The notes: generated by a model from the sequence alone, not told the origin. Positions 43,839 through 53,368 are shown, counted from the stretch's first letter. The stretch is DNA of 64,000 bases from Hypericibacter sp963696655 (GCA_963696655.1 CAVOLB010000124.1:1-64000), one strand, 5' to 3'. Numbers and translations are program-made.

Positions 43839-46800
43839 CCCGCCCCTCGTCTCGCGAAGGCGTTGGGTTCGCGCAGCGCCCGCGCGATGCGGCGGGCGAC
43901 CTCGTCCCAATCGCCGGCCCTGGCCTGGCGGAACAGCCGCGCGGTCGGATACCAGGGGCTGTCCTCGCGATCGAGATACCAGCGCGGATCGCTCTCGGCC
44001 GGCAGCATGATCCAGACCGGCCGCGCCAGGGCGCCCGCCAGATGGGCGATGCCGGTGTCCACGGCGATCACCAGATCGAGCCCGTCGACGAGGCCGGCCG
44101 TATCCGCCAGATCGGCGAAGCGCTGCGGCGGCGCGCCCAGATCCCTGGCCGGATCGAGCAGCCGCCCGGCCAACCCGTTGCCGGTCAGCTCGTCATCCTT
44201 CATGTCCAGCTGCAGCGCGATCGCGCTTCCGGAAAGAGTCCGGATCAGATCCGCCAGCGGCCGCAAGGACATCGTGCGCCGGCGATCGTTCGGATATTTC
44301 GGATTGCCGCGCCAGGCGAATCCGACCAGCGGACGCGCCAGCCGCGCCGTTCTCTCCGCCCATCGCTCGCGGTCGACCGGCGTCGCCCGCAGATAGGGAA
44401 CCTGCGCGGGGATGATCTCCATCGTGATCTTGAAGCGATGCGGCAGGCTCATGAGCGGAACCTGGAAATCGACCGGCGGCAGCTCCTGGCTGTTGCCGAA
44501 CACCTGGCTGATCTCGGGCATGGATTGCACCAGACGCACGGCCGGCGGCTGAACCTCGGCCAGGACCGTGGCACCGGCTTCCGCGGCGTTGCGGGCATAG
44601 CGGATATATTGAAGCGTATCGCCCAACCCCTGCTCGCTCTGCAACAGCAGTCGTTTGCCGGCGATCGGCTCGCCCTGCCAGAAGGGCGCCACGATCCGGC
44701 GCGCGCGGGTCAGGAACGAGGGCGACTGCCAGCGCCACTCATATTCGGCGTGGCCTTCCTCGAGCCGGCCCATCGTCATCAGCGCGAACGCCAGGCGGCG
44801 ATGGGCGTCCGGGTTGTCGGGTTCGAGCTCGAGCGCATGGCGCGTGATCTCGAGCGATTCCTCGGCGCGGCCGAGACCCCGCACGACCATGGCGAGGTTG
44901 GTGTGAAGCCCGACCAGCTTGGGATCCAACGCCAGGGCGGTGCGCAAGGCCTCTTCGGCCTCGACCAGCAGCTCGCACTCGCGCAGGGCCGTCGCCAGAT
45001 TGTTCCAGATGAAGACCGGCTTCGGATCGACCGCCAGGGCCGCGCGATAGGCCGCGATCGCCTCCGGGAACCGAAGCTGCGCCGCCAGCGCCCGACCCAA
45101 TTGAAAGAGCCCGTCGGAATCCTGCGGATCGCGGGCGAGCACCTCGCGCAGCTTGCGCTCGGCCCCGGCGCCATCTTCCAGGCCGATCAGGGCCCGCGCC
45201 CAGGCCAGGAGCAGGCCGCGGTCGCCCGGCGAATGCGTCAGCGCGGTTTCGGCGACCTTGGCCGCTTCGGCGAAACGCTCGCGCTCGACCAACAGGCCGA
45301 CCAGATTGACCGAGGCGACGACCAGCGACGGATCGATCTCGAGCGCGCGCCGATAGCAGCGCAGAGCCCGCTCGATCGGCGGCGTCGCCTGATCCGCCAC
45401 GCCGAGATTGATCCAGGCTTCCGCGAGATTGGGCCGCAACGCCACGACCTCGCGATAGCTTTCGGCCGCGGCCGCCGGGTCGCCGGCGGCCTGCTGCAGG
45501 GCGGCCAGATGGAGATGCGGATTGACGCGGGCCCCGTCCTGCGCGCGCACGGCGCGATAGAGCGCGGCCGCGGCCTCCGCCTCGCCCGACATCCGATGCG
45601 CCTCGGCCTCGGCGAAGAGGCGATCGGTCTCGGCCCGCTCTCCCTTCGGCGGCTCGACGATGCGGATCGCCGCCGGCGGCTTGCCGGCCGCATGACGCCG
45701 CCACAGGGCGCGATAGGCCCGCTCGAGATTGCGCAGGAAACGATCGGTGTCGAACAGCGGCGCCGTCGCGCGGTTCGCGGCGATCCTGGCCTTGAGCGCC
45801 GCCAGCGCCTCGCGATCGCCCGCGTAGCGCAGGGCCAGCGCCGCATAGTCCTCGCGCGTGCGCGCCACCAACTCCGGCAGGCCGATCGCGCGCAGCACGC
45901 TGGCCGAGACTCGGCTGGCATAATGCGTGCCCTCGAGAGCCACCACCGGCAGGCCCGCCCAGAGCGCATCGCTCGTCGTGGTGTGGCCGTTGTAGGTCCA
46001 GCAATCGAGCGCGATGTCGGCGAGCGACAGGCGCTTGAGATGCAGGGCCTTGTCGGGCCGGCTGGCGAAGACGAGGCGCTCCGGGGCGACGCCGCGTTTC
46101 TCGGCCTCGGCGCGCAGATTGACCGGCATCTGCGGATTGCCCGAGGGCAGCCAGAGGACCGAGCCCGGCGAGGCCCGCAGGATCTGCATCCAGCAATCGA
46201 ACAGAGCGGGCTCGATCTTGAAGCCCTGATTGAAGGAGCAGAACACCGGCACGCCCTCGGGCAGGCCCCATTGCGCGCGCGTGACCGGCTGCTCGGCGAT
46301 CGCCTGGTGGTTGTCGTTCGGCTGGAACAGATTCGGCAGCCAGCAGAGCTGCTCGCTATAGTCGGCGGCCGCCTCGGGCGGCGTCACATTGATGTCGGTC
46401 AGGACATAGTCGATGAAGTCCGCGCCCGATGTCCCGGGATAGCCCAGCCACAGCGCCTGGAGCGGCGCGGGCTTGAAGGCGAGGATCTCGAGCCGCGCGG
46501 CGCCGGTATGGCCATTGAGATCGATCAGGATATCGATCTTGTCGGCGGCGATGCGTTCAGCCGCCTCGCGGAATCCCAGCGGCGTGATATCCACCAGCCG
46601 ATCGGCGGCCTTGGCGATGCGCTGGCGCCAGGGACTGCCGTCATCGACGCCGATCGCATAGGCGGTGACGTCGACCTGCCGGCGGTCATGGCGCTCGAAC
46701 AGGCCGACGGTGAGCTGCGCCACCGGATGCTCGCCGAAATCGCTGGAGAGATAGCCGACGCGCAACCGTCGCTCGGGATCGAGATCCGGCGCCGGCCGCG

Positions 46801-47866
46801 CCACGCGCTGCCCGCCGATCCTGGTGACCGCCGCCTGCGACCAGGCCCGCGCGACGCGCAGGTTCTGGGCCTCGTCGGTGCAATGCGAGAGATGAGCCAG
46901 CGGCGATTCTTCCGGCTTCTCGCCCTTGGCGAGCGCCGCCTCCGTCGCCGCCGCGATGCGTGCCTGCAAGGGGGCGGCCTCCGCCCAGGCGCATTGCTGC
47001 TGATGGAGTCGCAGCAGCGATGCCGCCGCGTGATCCGCGGGATCGATTGCCAGCGCCTGCCGATAGGCCGCGACCGCTTCCTCTTCCCGCTTCGCGGATT
47101 CATAGATCGCGCCGAGATTGCGCCAGGCAAAGGCGTTCTTCGGCGTGCGCTCGATCGCCTGGCGCAGGGTGGCGATGGCCTGGTCCCGGTGGCCCAGGAT
47201 CTTGAGATCGACGCCGAAATTGATCAGCGCCGTCGGCTCCCGCGGATCGAGCCGCAGCGCCGTGCGGTTGGCCTCGGCCGAGCCCTGATAATCGCCCTGG
47301 CGAAACAGCGCACGCGCCAAGCCCACCCAGGCGCGAACGTCCTTCGGATCCTCCTGCACCAGGCGGCGCAGGGCCGCGGTGGCGTCGACGGCCCGGTCGC
47401 CGCGCAGCATCAGGTCCGCCTGCAGACGGCGGCATTCGCGGTCGGCCGGCACCAGCGCCTCGAGCCGGTCGAGCGCGACCCTGGCTTCGTCGAGCCGGTT
47501 CGCGGCCAGCAGCGACTTGGCGAGATTACGCCAGCCATCGACATGACGCGCATCGATCGCCAGCCCGCGCTGGAAACTCGCGATGGCGTCGCCATGCCGC
47601 TGCAGGCTGGCATAGGCGGCGCCCAGATTGATCTGCAGCTGCGCGTCCTTGGGCGCGCCGGCCGTCGCGCGCTCCAGCGGCTCGACCGCCGCCTCGCGCC
47701 GCCCGGTCTGGAACAGCAGCACGCCCAGCCCGCCGAGCGCGCCGATATGGCCCGGCTGGCGCTCGAGCAGCGCGCGATAGGCCGCTTCCGCGCGTTCCAG
47801 CGTGCCGGCGCGGTGCAGCGCCATCGCGTCCTCGATCGTGCCGGTCTCGACGGGGCTGCCGCTCAC
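43835..47866 (-). CDS. TPR protein with two catalytic domains: GT41 (OGT-like) and GT9-like
   Basis: 1343 residues. Order: TPR about 10-330; GT41 about 367-730 with VGYLSSDFGEHPVAQL, LWLGYPGTSGADFIDYVLTD, NQGFKIEPALF and WTYNGHTTTSDALWAG; a second TPR array about 745-1060; then a GT9-like domain about 1070-1340 with QSEQGLGDTLQYIRYAR, VIAVDTGIAHLAGALARP and DSPWYPTARLFRQA. GT41 enzymes glycosylate Ser/Thr of proteins (OGT, SPINDLY), and here the His and Lys of the active site are present. A second transferase in the same chain suggests two consecutive sugar additions (inference). The GTG at 47866 overlaps the upstream TGA (GTGA); upstream open frame to 49927 is out of frame with the neighbour and lacks family support. 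Confidence 0.87.
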   Translation of the reverse strand: MSGSPVETGTIEDAMALHRAGTLERAEAAYRALLERQPGHIGALGGLGVLLFQTGRREAAVEPLERATAGAPKDAQLQINLGAAYASLQRHGDAIASFQRGLAIDARHVDGWRNLAKSLLAANRLDEARVALDRLEALVPADRECRRLQADLMLRGDRAVDATAALRRLVQEDPKDVRAWVGLARALFRQGDYQGSAEANRTALRLDPREPTALINFGVDLKILGHRDQAIATLRQAIERTPKNAFAWRNLGAIYESAKREEEAVAAYRQALAIDPADHAAASLLRLHQQQCAWAEAAPLQARIAAATEAALAKGEKPEESPLAHLSHCTDEAQNLRVARAWSQAAVTRIGGQRVARPAPDLDPERRLRVGYLSSDFGEHPVAQLTVGLFERHDRRQVDVTAYAIGVDDGSPWRQRIAKAADRLVDITPLGFREAAERIAADKIDILIDLNGHTGAARLEILAFKPAPLQALWLGYPGTSGADFIDYVLTDINVTPPEAAADYSEQLCWLPNLFQPNDNHQAIAEQPVTRAQWGLPEGVPVFCSFNQGFKIEPALFDCWMQILRASPGSVLWLPSGNPQMPVNLRAEAEKRGVAPERLVFASRPDKALHLKRLSLADIALDCWTYNGHTTTSDALWAGLPVVALEGTHYASRVSASVLRAIGLPELVARTREDYAALALRYAGDREALAALKARIAANRATAPLFDTDRFLRNLERAYRALWRRHAAGKPPAAIRIVEPPKGERAETDRLFAEAEAHRMSGEAEAAAALYRAVRAQDGARVNPHLHLAALQQAAGDPAAAAESYREVVALRPNLAEAWINLGVADQATPPIERALRCYRRALEIDPSLVVASVNLVGLLVERERFAEAAKVAETALTHSPGDRGLLLAWARALIGLEDGAGAERKLREVLARDPQDSDGLFQLGRALAAQLRFPEAIAAYRAALAVDPKPVFIWNNLATALRECELLVEAEEALRTALALDPKLVGLHTNLAMVVRGLGRAEESLEITRHALELEPDNPDAHRRLAFALMTMGRLEEGHAEYEWRWQSPSFLTRARRIVAPFWQGEPIAGKRLLLQSEQGLGDTLQYIRYARNAAEAGATVLAEVQPPAVRLVQSMPEISQVFGNSQELPPVDFQVPLMSLPHRFKITMEIIPAQVPYLRATPVDRERWAERTARLARPLVGFAWRGNPKYPNDRRRTMSLRPLADLIRTLSGSAIALQLDMKDDELTGNGLAGRLLDPARDLGAPPQRFADLADTAGLVDGLDLVIAVDTGIAHLAGALARPVWIMLPAESDPRWYLDREDSPWYPTARLFRQARAGDWDEVARRIARALREPNAFARRGAG

Positions 47867-50535
47867 GATGCGCCGAGCCTCACGCGCCCTGCCGCCAGAT
47901 CGCGACAGCGGTCCAGATGCTTCGCCATCGGCCCGCCCTCCGCCAGGATCGCGGCGAGCCCGCCCCAGGCTTCGGTCAGGCTCGGATCCAGGGCCGCGGC
48001 TTCGCGATAGCGATCCGCGGCTTCCCCGGCGGCACCTTCCGCCCGCAGCAGATCGGCCAGGCGCAGCTGGCCCATCACATCCGCCGGATCGAGCGCCAAG
48101 GCGCGGCGATAGGCGACGATCGCCTTGCTGCGATCGCCGCTGCGCCGCAAGGCCTCGGCTTCGCCCATCGCGGCGCCCGCCGCGGACGCTGCGATGCCGG
48201 TGGGTTCGACGAGCCGGATCGAGGCCGGCTTCGCCCCCCGGACATGGCGGCGCCAGATGGCGCGAAAGCCCGCCTCCAGGTTGCGCGCGAAGCGCGCGGT
48301 GTCGAACAACGGCATGGTCTTGCGGTTGGCGGCGAGCCTGGCCTTGAGGGCTGCTCGTGCCGAGGCATCGCGGCCGTAGCGCAGCGCCAGCGCGCGATAA
48401 TCCTCGGGCGTCGTCGCGATCAGCTCCGGCAGTCCGATCGCGCGCAGCACGCTGGCCGAGACCCGGCTCGCATAATGGCCGCCTTCGAGCGTGATCACCG
48501 GCACGCCGGCCCAGAGCGCATCGCTGGTCGTGGTATGGCCATTGTAGGTCCAAGTGTCCAGCGCGATATCGGCCAGCGACAGCCGCTGCAGATGGACCGG
48601 CTTCTCCGGCCGGTCGGCGAAGACCAGCCGCGCCGCGTCGACGCCATGAGCCGCCGCCGCGCGGCGCAGATTGGCCAGCATCTCGGCACTGGGGCTGCGC
48701 AGCCACAGGACCGAGCGCGGCAGCTCTCGCAGCAGGCCCATCCACAAGGCGAAGCTGGCGGGCTCGATCTTGAAGCCCTGGTTGAGCGAGGCGAACACCA
48801 CGCCGTCCGCCGGCAGGCCCCAGCGCGCGCGCGTCGTGACTTCGGCCGCGATCTCCTGCCGGTCGTCGTTGGGCTGGAAAACATGCGGCAGCCAGAGCAG
48901 CGCCTCGCTGTAGTCGACGGCGGCCTCCGGCGGCGTGGCGACGATGTCGGTGATCATATAGTCGATGAAGTCGGCGCCCGAGCTGCCGGGATAGCCCAGC
49001 CACAGCGCCTGGAGCGGCGCCGGCCGCAAGGCCAGCGCCTCCATCTTGGCGCCGCCCGAATGGCCGTTGAGATCGACCAGGATATCGATCCCATCGGCCG
49101 CGACGCGTTCGGCCATCGCGCGCTGGCCCAGCCCGTGCAGATTGACGAAATGATCCGCGGCCGCTTCGGCGCGCCGCCGCCACGGGCTGGCATCGACGCG
49201 GCCATGAGAATAGATCGAGAGCTCGATGGCGCTGCGATCGTGATGCTCGAACAGGCCCACGGTCAGATGGGCGACCGGATGGTCGTGCATGTCGCTGGTG
49301 AAGTAGCCGACCTTGAGGCGACGATCCGGATCGAGATCCCCGGCCCGCCGCGCAATCCGTGCGCCCGCGAGACGCGACTGCGTCTGTTTCACCCAGGCGC
49401 GCGCGACCGCCAGCGTCTCCGCTTCGTCGCTCGATCGCGACAGATGGGCCAGCGGCGTCTCCTCGGGCTTGCGCCCCTGCGCCAGCTTGGACTTCGTATC
49501 GGCCGCGACGCGCACCAGCAGCGGGGCCGCGCCCACCCAATCGCATTGCTGCAGCAATTGGGTCAGCAACAGGGCTTGGCCCGTCGCATTCGCGGGCTCC
49601 AAGGCAAAGGCCTCGCGATAGGCGTTGGCGGCCTCGGCGTTGCGGCCCAGCATCTCCAGCGCGCTGCCGAGATTGCGCCAGGCCAGCGCGTTCGAGCGCT
49701 CGAGCTCGACCGCGCGGCGGAAGGCCGCCATCGCCTCCTTGATCAGGCCCTGATCGTAGAGGGCGGCGCCGAGATTGAGGTGAAAGGCGGCATGATCCGG
49801 TTTGAGCGCGAGCGCACGGCGCTGCGCCTCGATGGCGCCGCTGCTGTCGCCGCTCGCACGACAGGAAGTGCCGAGCTGATTCCAATAGTCGGCGCGATCG
49901 GGCTCCAGCGAGGTGGCCTTGCGCCAATGCGTCGCCGCCGCCGCGAACTTGCTCTGCGCCGCCAGCGCGCCGGCCAGCCCCGCCTCGTGACGCGCATTGC
50001 CAGGTTCGCGGCCGAGCAACTGCTCATAGATCCGCGCGGCATCGGCAGGCCTCTGGCGCCGCATGGCGAGATCGGCGGCGAGACGGTGCGGCTCGGCCTG
50101 ATCGGGCGCCAGCTTGAGCAACCGCTCGATGGCGACGGCCGCCTCGTCGAACCGGTCGGCGCGCAGCAGGGCCATCGCCAGATTGCGCCAACCATGGCGA
50201 TGATCCGGCGCTTGCATCAGCGCCCGCCGGAACGCGGCGATCGCCTCCGGCAGCCGGCCCGCGCCGGCGTAGGCGCTGCCGAGATTGACCAGTCCCTGGG
50301 CATCGGCCGGCGCCTTCTCAGCGGCACGTTCGAGCGGCGCGATGGCGTCCTGGGATCGGCCGGTCTGGACCAGCAGGACGCCGAGACCGCCGAGCGCCGC
50401 CGCGTCGTCGGGTGCTGCGGCCAGGGCTTCCCGATAGGCGGATTCCGCGCCCACCAGATCGCCCGCGCGATGGCAGGCGAGGGCTCTCTCGCTCGCTGTC
50501 ACGGGTCGCTGGCTGGCTGTCATGGGCGCTTTCAT
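47863..50535 (-). CDS. TPR protein with GT41 (O-linked GlcNAc transferase-like) domain
   Basis: 890 residues, first gene of the glycosyltransferase operon. N-terminal TPRs about 12-345. GT41 domain about 403-770 with VGYFTSDMHDHPVAHL (His present), LWLGYPGSSGADFIDYMI, NQGFKIEPASF (Lys present) and WTYNGHTTTSDALWAGVP. Two further TPRs at about 795-870. Predicted cytoplasmic protein O-glycosyltransferase; donor and acceptor are unknown. ATG 50535 is closely preceded by GAGG; a second ATG (MTASQ) is 12 bases later. The 253-base gap to the divergent TerB/J-domain gene should contain the operon promoter, which I could not pin down. Confidence 0.9.
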   Translation of the reverse strand: MKAPMTASQRPVTASERALACHRAGDLVGAESAYREALAAAPDDAAALGGLGVLLVQTGRSQDAIAPLERAAEKAPADAQGLVNLGSAYAGAGRLPEAIAAFRRALMQAPDHRHGWRNLAMALLRADRFDEAAVAIERLLKLAPDQAEPHRLAADLAMRRQRPADAARIYEQLLGREPGNARHEAGLAGALAAQSKFAAAATHWRKATSLEPDRADYWNQLGTSCRASGDSSGAIEAQRRALALKPDHAAFHLNLGAALYDQGLIKEAMAAFRRAVELERSNALAWRNLGSALEMLGRNAEAANAYREAFALEPANATGQALLLTQLLQQCDWVGAAPLLVRVAADTKSKLAQGRKPEETPLAHLSRSSDEAETLAVARAWVKQTQSRLAGARIARRAGDLDPDRRLKVGYFTSDMHDHPVAHLTVGLFEHHDRSAIELSIYSHGRVDASPWRRRAEAAADHFVNLHGLGQRAMAERVAADGIDILVDLNGHSGGAKMEALALRPAPLQALWLGYPGSSGADFIDYMITDIVATPPEAAVDYSEALLWLPHVFQPNDDRQEIAAEVTTRARWGLPADGVVFASLNQGFKIEPASFALWMGLLRELPRSVLWLRSPSAEMLANLRRAAAAHGVDAARLVFADRPEKPVHLQRLSLADIALDTWTYNGHTTTSDALWAGVPVITLEGGHYASRVSASVLRAIGLPELIATTPEDYRALALRYGRDASARAALKARLAANRKTMPLFDTARFARNLEAGFRAIWRRHVRGAKPASIRLVEPTGIAASAAGAAMGEAEALRRSGDRSKAIVAYRRALALDPADVMGQLRLADLLRAEGAAGEAADRYREAAALDPSLTEAWGGLAAILAEGGPMAKHLDRCRDLAAGRVRLGAS

Positions 50536-50788
50536 ATCCTCGTTCCGGTCGGCACCTTCAAGCGGCTCGCGGCGGGCACCGGTATGATCCCACTATTCTG
50601 ACACCCCGGCCCGACTCGCACCAAGCCGCAGATGAACGAGTAAGCCCTTGATCCCGTTTGCCTCTCTTGAGCGAGGCTGGCTCCGGCACAGCCGTTTCGA
50701 TAAGCTACAGGATGTATGCTTGGCGTTAAGGAACCGCTGGTTCCTGGCGCCCTCTTCACCCTCGTCTTTCCCAACAATCGAATTGGCC

Positions 50789-51547
50789 ATGAGCATCTGG
50801 GGCAAGATCCTCGGCGGAGCCGCCGGTTTCGCGCTGGGCGGCCCGGTCGGCGCCCTGGCCGGGGCTGTGGCCGGCCACGCCGTCGATATGCTGACGGAAG
50901 CCAACCTGCAGGATGACGCCAAGTCGCTGCCCCCGGGCGACGAGCGGGCGGCGACGCGGCAGATCGCCTTCACCATCGGCGTGATCGTGCTGGGCGCCAA
51001 GATGGCCAAGGCCGACGGCAAGGTCACGCGCGAGGAGATCGCCGCCTTCAAGGAGGTGTTCCGGGTTCCGCCGCATGAGCTGAAGAATGTCGGGCGCTTC
51101 TTCGATCAGGCGCGGAAGGATGCCCACGGCTTCGAGCCCTATGCCCGGCAGATCGCGAAGATGTTCCCGCGAAAGTCGCGGGTTCTCGAGGAGCTCATCG
51201 ACGGCCTGTTCCACATCGCCAAGGCGGACGGCAAGGTCAGCGACGCGGAGCTGGATTATCTCGGGCGCGTGGCGCAGATCTTCGGTTTCGCCGAGGCGGA
51301 CTTCGAACGGATCCGTCATTCGCATCTGGGCCCGGACGAATCCGATCCCTATACGCTGCTGGGTGTCACGCGCGATTCCAGCGATGCCGAGATCAAATTG
51401 GCCTGGCGGCGGCTCATTCGCGAGACCCATCCCGACAAGCTGATCGCCAAGGGACTGCCGCAGGAATTCGTCGATCTCGCGACCGACAAGATGGCGCGCG
51501 TCAATGCCGCCTATGACCGGATCGCCCGGGAGCGCGGCATTGGGTAA
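50789..51547 (+). CDS. TerB/J-domain co-chaperone (DjlA-like)
   Basis: 252 residues. A Gly/Ala-rich hydrophobic N-terminus (GGAAGFALGGPVGALAGAVAG, about 8-28) could be a membrane anchor like that of DjlA. A TerB domain follows (about 55-170, AKMAKADGKVTREEIAAF and its repeat HIAKADGKVSDAELDYL). The J-domain at about 190-250 has the DnaK-activating HPD in RETHPDKLIAKG. It would stimulate DnaK ATPase at the inner membrane. ATG 50789 chosen because it begins the family sequence MSIWGKILGG; the upstream open frame has no support. Divergent from the glycosyltransferase operon. Confidence 0.9.
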   Translation: MSIWGKILGGAAGFALGGPVGALAGAVAGHAVDMLTEANLQDDAKSLPPGDERAATRQIAFTIGVIVLGAKMAKADGKVTREEIAAFKEVFRVPPHELKNVGRFFDQARKDAHGFEPYARQIAKMFPRKSRVLEELIDGLFHIAKADGKVSDAELDYLGRVAQIFGFAEADFERIRHSHLGPDESDPYTLLGVTRDSSDAEIKLAWRRLIRETHPDKLIAKGLPQEFVDLATDKMARVNAAYDRIARERGIG

Positions 51548-51578
51548 TTGCAGTCCATTGCGACGGAAGAAACTCAAG

Positions 51579-51725
51579 CCCCCTCCCCTTGCGGGAGGGG
51601 GTAGGGGGAGGGGTGGCCCACACGGCGCTCATTGCCAATGAAGCGCCAATCAATCGTCGCCTCGCCCGCGGGAAGCACCCCCTCCCCGCTCGCTGCGCTC
51701 GCCGCCCCTCCCGCAAGGGGAGGGG
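51579..51725. repeat. palindromic repeat pair, gcgggagg subtype
   Basis: First unit 51579-51615 (ccccctccccttgcgggag, then ggggtagggggagggg). Second, inverted and longer unit 51676-51725 (caccccctccccgctcgctg ... cctcccgcaaggggagggg). About 60 bases separate them. It lies in the gap between the TerB/J-domain gene and the EamA transporter. The first unit is the uninterrupted form of the site hit by the IS110 element at the left end of the window. Confidence 0.85.
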
Positions 51726-51762
51726 CCGTGGTTCCTTCTTATTCCCCTCCTCAGGGCCCCGC

Positions 51763-52641
51763 GTGAAACCCTATCATCTGCTGCTGATCCTTCTCGTCAT
51801 GATGATCTGGGGGTTCAATTTCGTGGTGGTGAAATGGGGCCTCGGGCTGATGCCGCCCTTCACCTTCGTGGCGCTGCGCTTTCTCGGCGTGGCGCTGCTG
51901 CTGCTCCCCTTCATCAAGCTGCCGCCACGCTGGCGCGAGCTGGTCGGACTGTCGGTGACCCTGGGCATTCTGCATTTCAGCCTCATGTTCACCGGCATGA
52001 GGGACGTCGACGCCTCGACCGCCGCGATCGCGATACAGCTCCAGGTGCCCTTCGCGGCCCTGCTGGCCGCTTATTTCTTCAAGGACCGGATCGGCTGGCG
52101 ACGCATGCTGGGCATGGCGATCGCGTTCGGCGGCGTGGCGCTCATCGCCGGCGAGCCGCGCTTCGAGAACGGCTATCTGCCTTTGGCGCTCGTCATCGCC
52201 GCGGCCTGCGTCTGGTCCTTCGCCAATATCCAGATCAAGAAGATGGGCGACGCCATCGACGTGATGGCGCTCAATGGCTGGATCGCGGTCCTGGCGTTCC
52301 CTCAACTGCTGATTGTGGCCTTCCTGGTCGAGGGCAATCCGCTCGAGACCGTCCCCTGGGATCGGTGGGGCGTCTGGGCGGTGCTCGCCTTCCAGAGCAT
52401 CCTCGTCACACTGGTGGGCTATGGTGTGTGGTATCGGATGATGCGGAAATTCCCGGTCAATCAGGTGATGCCCTTCACCTTGCTGATTCCGTTGTTCGGC
52501 GTGTTGTCGGGCATGCTGTTCCTGGATGAGCCCCTGACCTGGCTGATGGCGATCGGGGGCCTCGCGACGCTTGCCGGCGTGGCGATCTGCGTGATCCGGC
52601 GGCCGGCCCTGGTGGCGGCCGCGACCAAGGGCGGGCAATAG
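51763..52641 (+). CDS. EamA-family (DMT superfamily) transporter
   Basis: 292-residue inner-membrane protein with about ten hydrophobic helices in two EamA repeats: MMIWGFNFVVVKWGLGLMPP and FTGMRDVDASTAAIAIQLQVPFAALLAA in the first, LVGYGVWYRMMRKFPVNQV and LIPLFGVLSGMLFLDEPLTW in the second. Family members export amino acids or metabolites; the substrate cannot be read here. The GTG at 51763 (VKPYHLLLILL) was chosen because codons before it are translated palindromic repeat. It is followed 10 bases later by the amidase gene, probably co-transcribed. Confidence 0.9.
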   Translation: MKPYHLLLILLVMMIWGFNFVVVKWGLGLMPPFTFVALRFLGVALLLLPFIKLPPRWRELVGLSVTLGILHFSLMFTGMRDVDASTAAIAIQLQVPFAALLAAYFFKDRIGWRRMLGMAIAFGGVALIAGEPRFENGYLPLALVIAAACVWSFANIQIKKMGDAIDVMALNGWIAVLAFPQLLIVAFLVEGNPLETVPWDRWGVWAVLAFQSILVTLVGYGVWYRMMRKFPVNQVMPFTLLIPLFGVLSGMLFLDEPLTWLMAIGGLATLAGVAICVIRRPALVAAATKGGQ

Positions 52642-52651
52642 GCCGAAGGGC

Positions 52652-53368
52652 ATGACGATGGCAAAGCTCGAGCTGCATGAAATCCTGTCGCCCAACCATG
52701 ACGAGCGCCCGCCCGGGCAGCCGATCGATATCCTGCTGCTGCATTACACCGGCATGCAGGGTGCGCAGGCGGCGATCGACCGGCTGGTCGATCCGACCGC
52801 CAAGGTGAGCGCCCATTATCTGATCGAAGAGGATGGGACCCCCTGGCGCCTGGTGGCCGAGGAGCGGCGCGCCTGGCATGCCGGCGTCAGCTATTGGGGA
52901 GGGTCTCGCGATATCAATGCGCGTTCGATCGGCATCGAGCTGGTCAATCCCGGCCATGAATTCGGCTATCGGCCCTTTCCGCCGGCCCAGATGGACAGCC
53001 TCGAAACGCTGGCGCTGGAGATTCTCGCGCGCCATCCGATCCCGCCCCGCCATGTGCTCGGCCATTCCGACGTGGCGCCGCAACGAAAGCAGGATCCGGG
53101 CGAACTGTTCGATTGGGCCGGGCTCGCCAGGCATGGCATCGGTCTATGGCCGCGCCCGACGGCGAAACCTCGCTCATGGTCGGTCGGCGAGCTCCAGGCC
53201 GGCCTCGGCCGCTTCGGCTATGAGGTTCCAACCCATGGGCAGCTCGACGAGGCGACGAAGACCGTCCTGACCGCGTTTCAGCGCCATTTCCGTCCGTCAC
53301 GCTTCGATGGCGCGCCTGACGACGAATGTGCCGGCATCCTCGCGGATATTCTCGACCAGATCGGTTGA
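52652..53368 (+). CDS. N-acetylmuramoyl-L-alanine amidase (AmiD-like, Amidase_2)
   Basis: Zinc amidase that cuts the amide between muramic acid and the peptide stem. 238 residues. Amidase_2 domain about 20-160: zinc ligands expected at LLLHYTGMQ (His), the AWHAGVSYWG region and VLGHSDVAPQRKQDPG (His, with the Asp/Lys of the PxRKxDPG motif). A C-terminal peptidoglycan-binding domain (about 170-230, SVGELQAGLGRFGYEVP, TVLTAFQRHFRP) follows. No signal peptide is visible, so it may act on recycled cytoplasmic muropeptides (AmpD role) or be exported otherwise. ATG 52652 preceded by AAGG. Confidence 0.93.
   Translation: MTMAKLELHEILSPNHDERPPGQPIDILLLHYTGMQGAQAAIDRLVDPTAKVSAHYLIEEDGTPWRLVAEERRAWHAGVSYWGGSRDINARSIGIELVNPGHEFGYRPFPPAQMDSLETLALEILARHPIPPRHVLGHSDVAPQRKQDPGELFDWAGLARHGIGLWPRPTAKPRSWSVGELQAGLGRFGYEVPTHGQLDEATKTVLTAFQRHFRPSRFDGAPDDECAGILADILDQIG

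Noticed and set aside
30462..48010. Very long open frames on the plus strand opposite the TPR-glycosyltransferase genes (for example 30462-34370 and 44042-48010, each over 1300 codons)
   Set aside because: They have no recognisable domain, are rich in Arg/Gln/His as expected from the antisense of high-GC coding DNA, and lie fully opposite well-supported genes.
47867..49927. Upstream extension of the GT41-GT9 fusion gene
   Set aside because: The extra 687 codons overlap the preceding gene in another frame and lack TPR or other family sequence; the GTG at 47866 gives a clean 4-base overlap.
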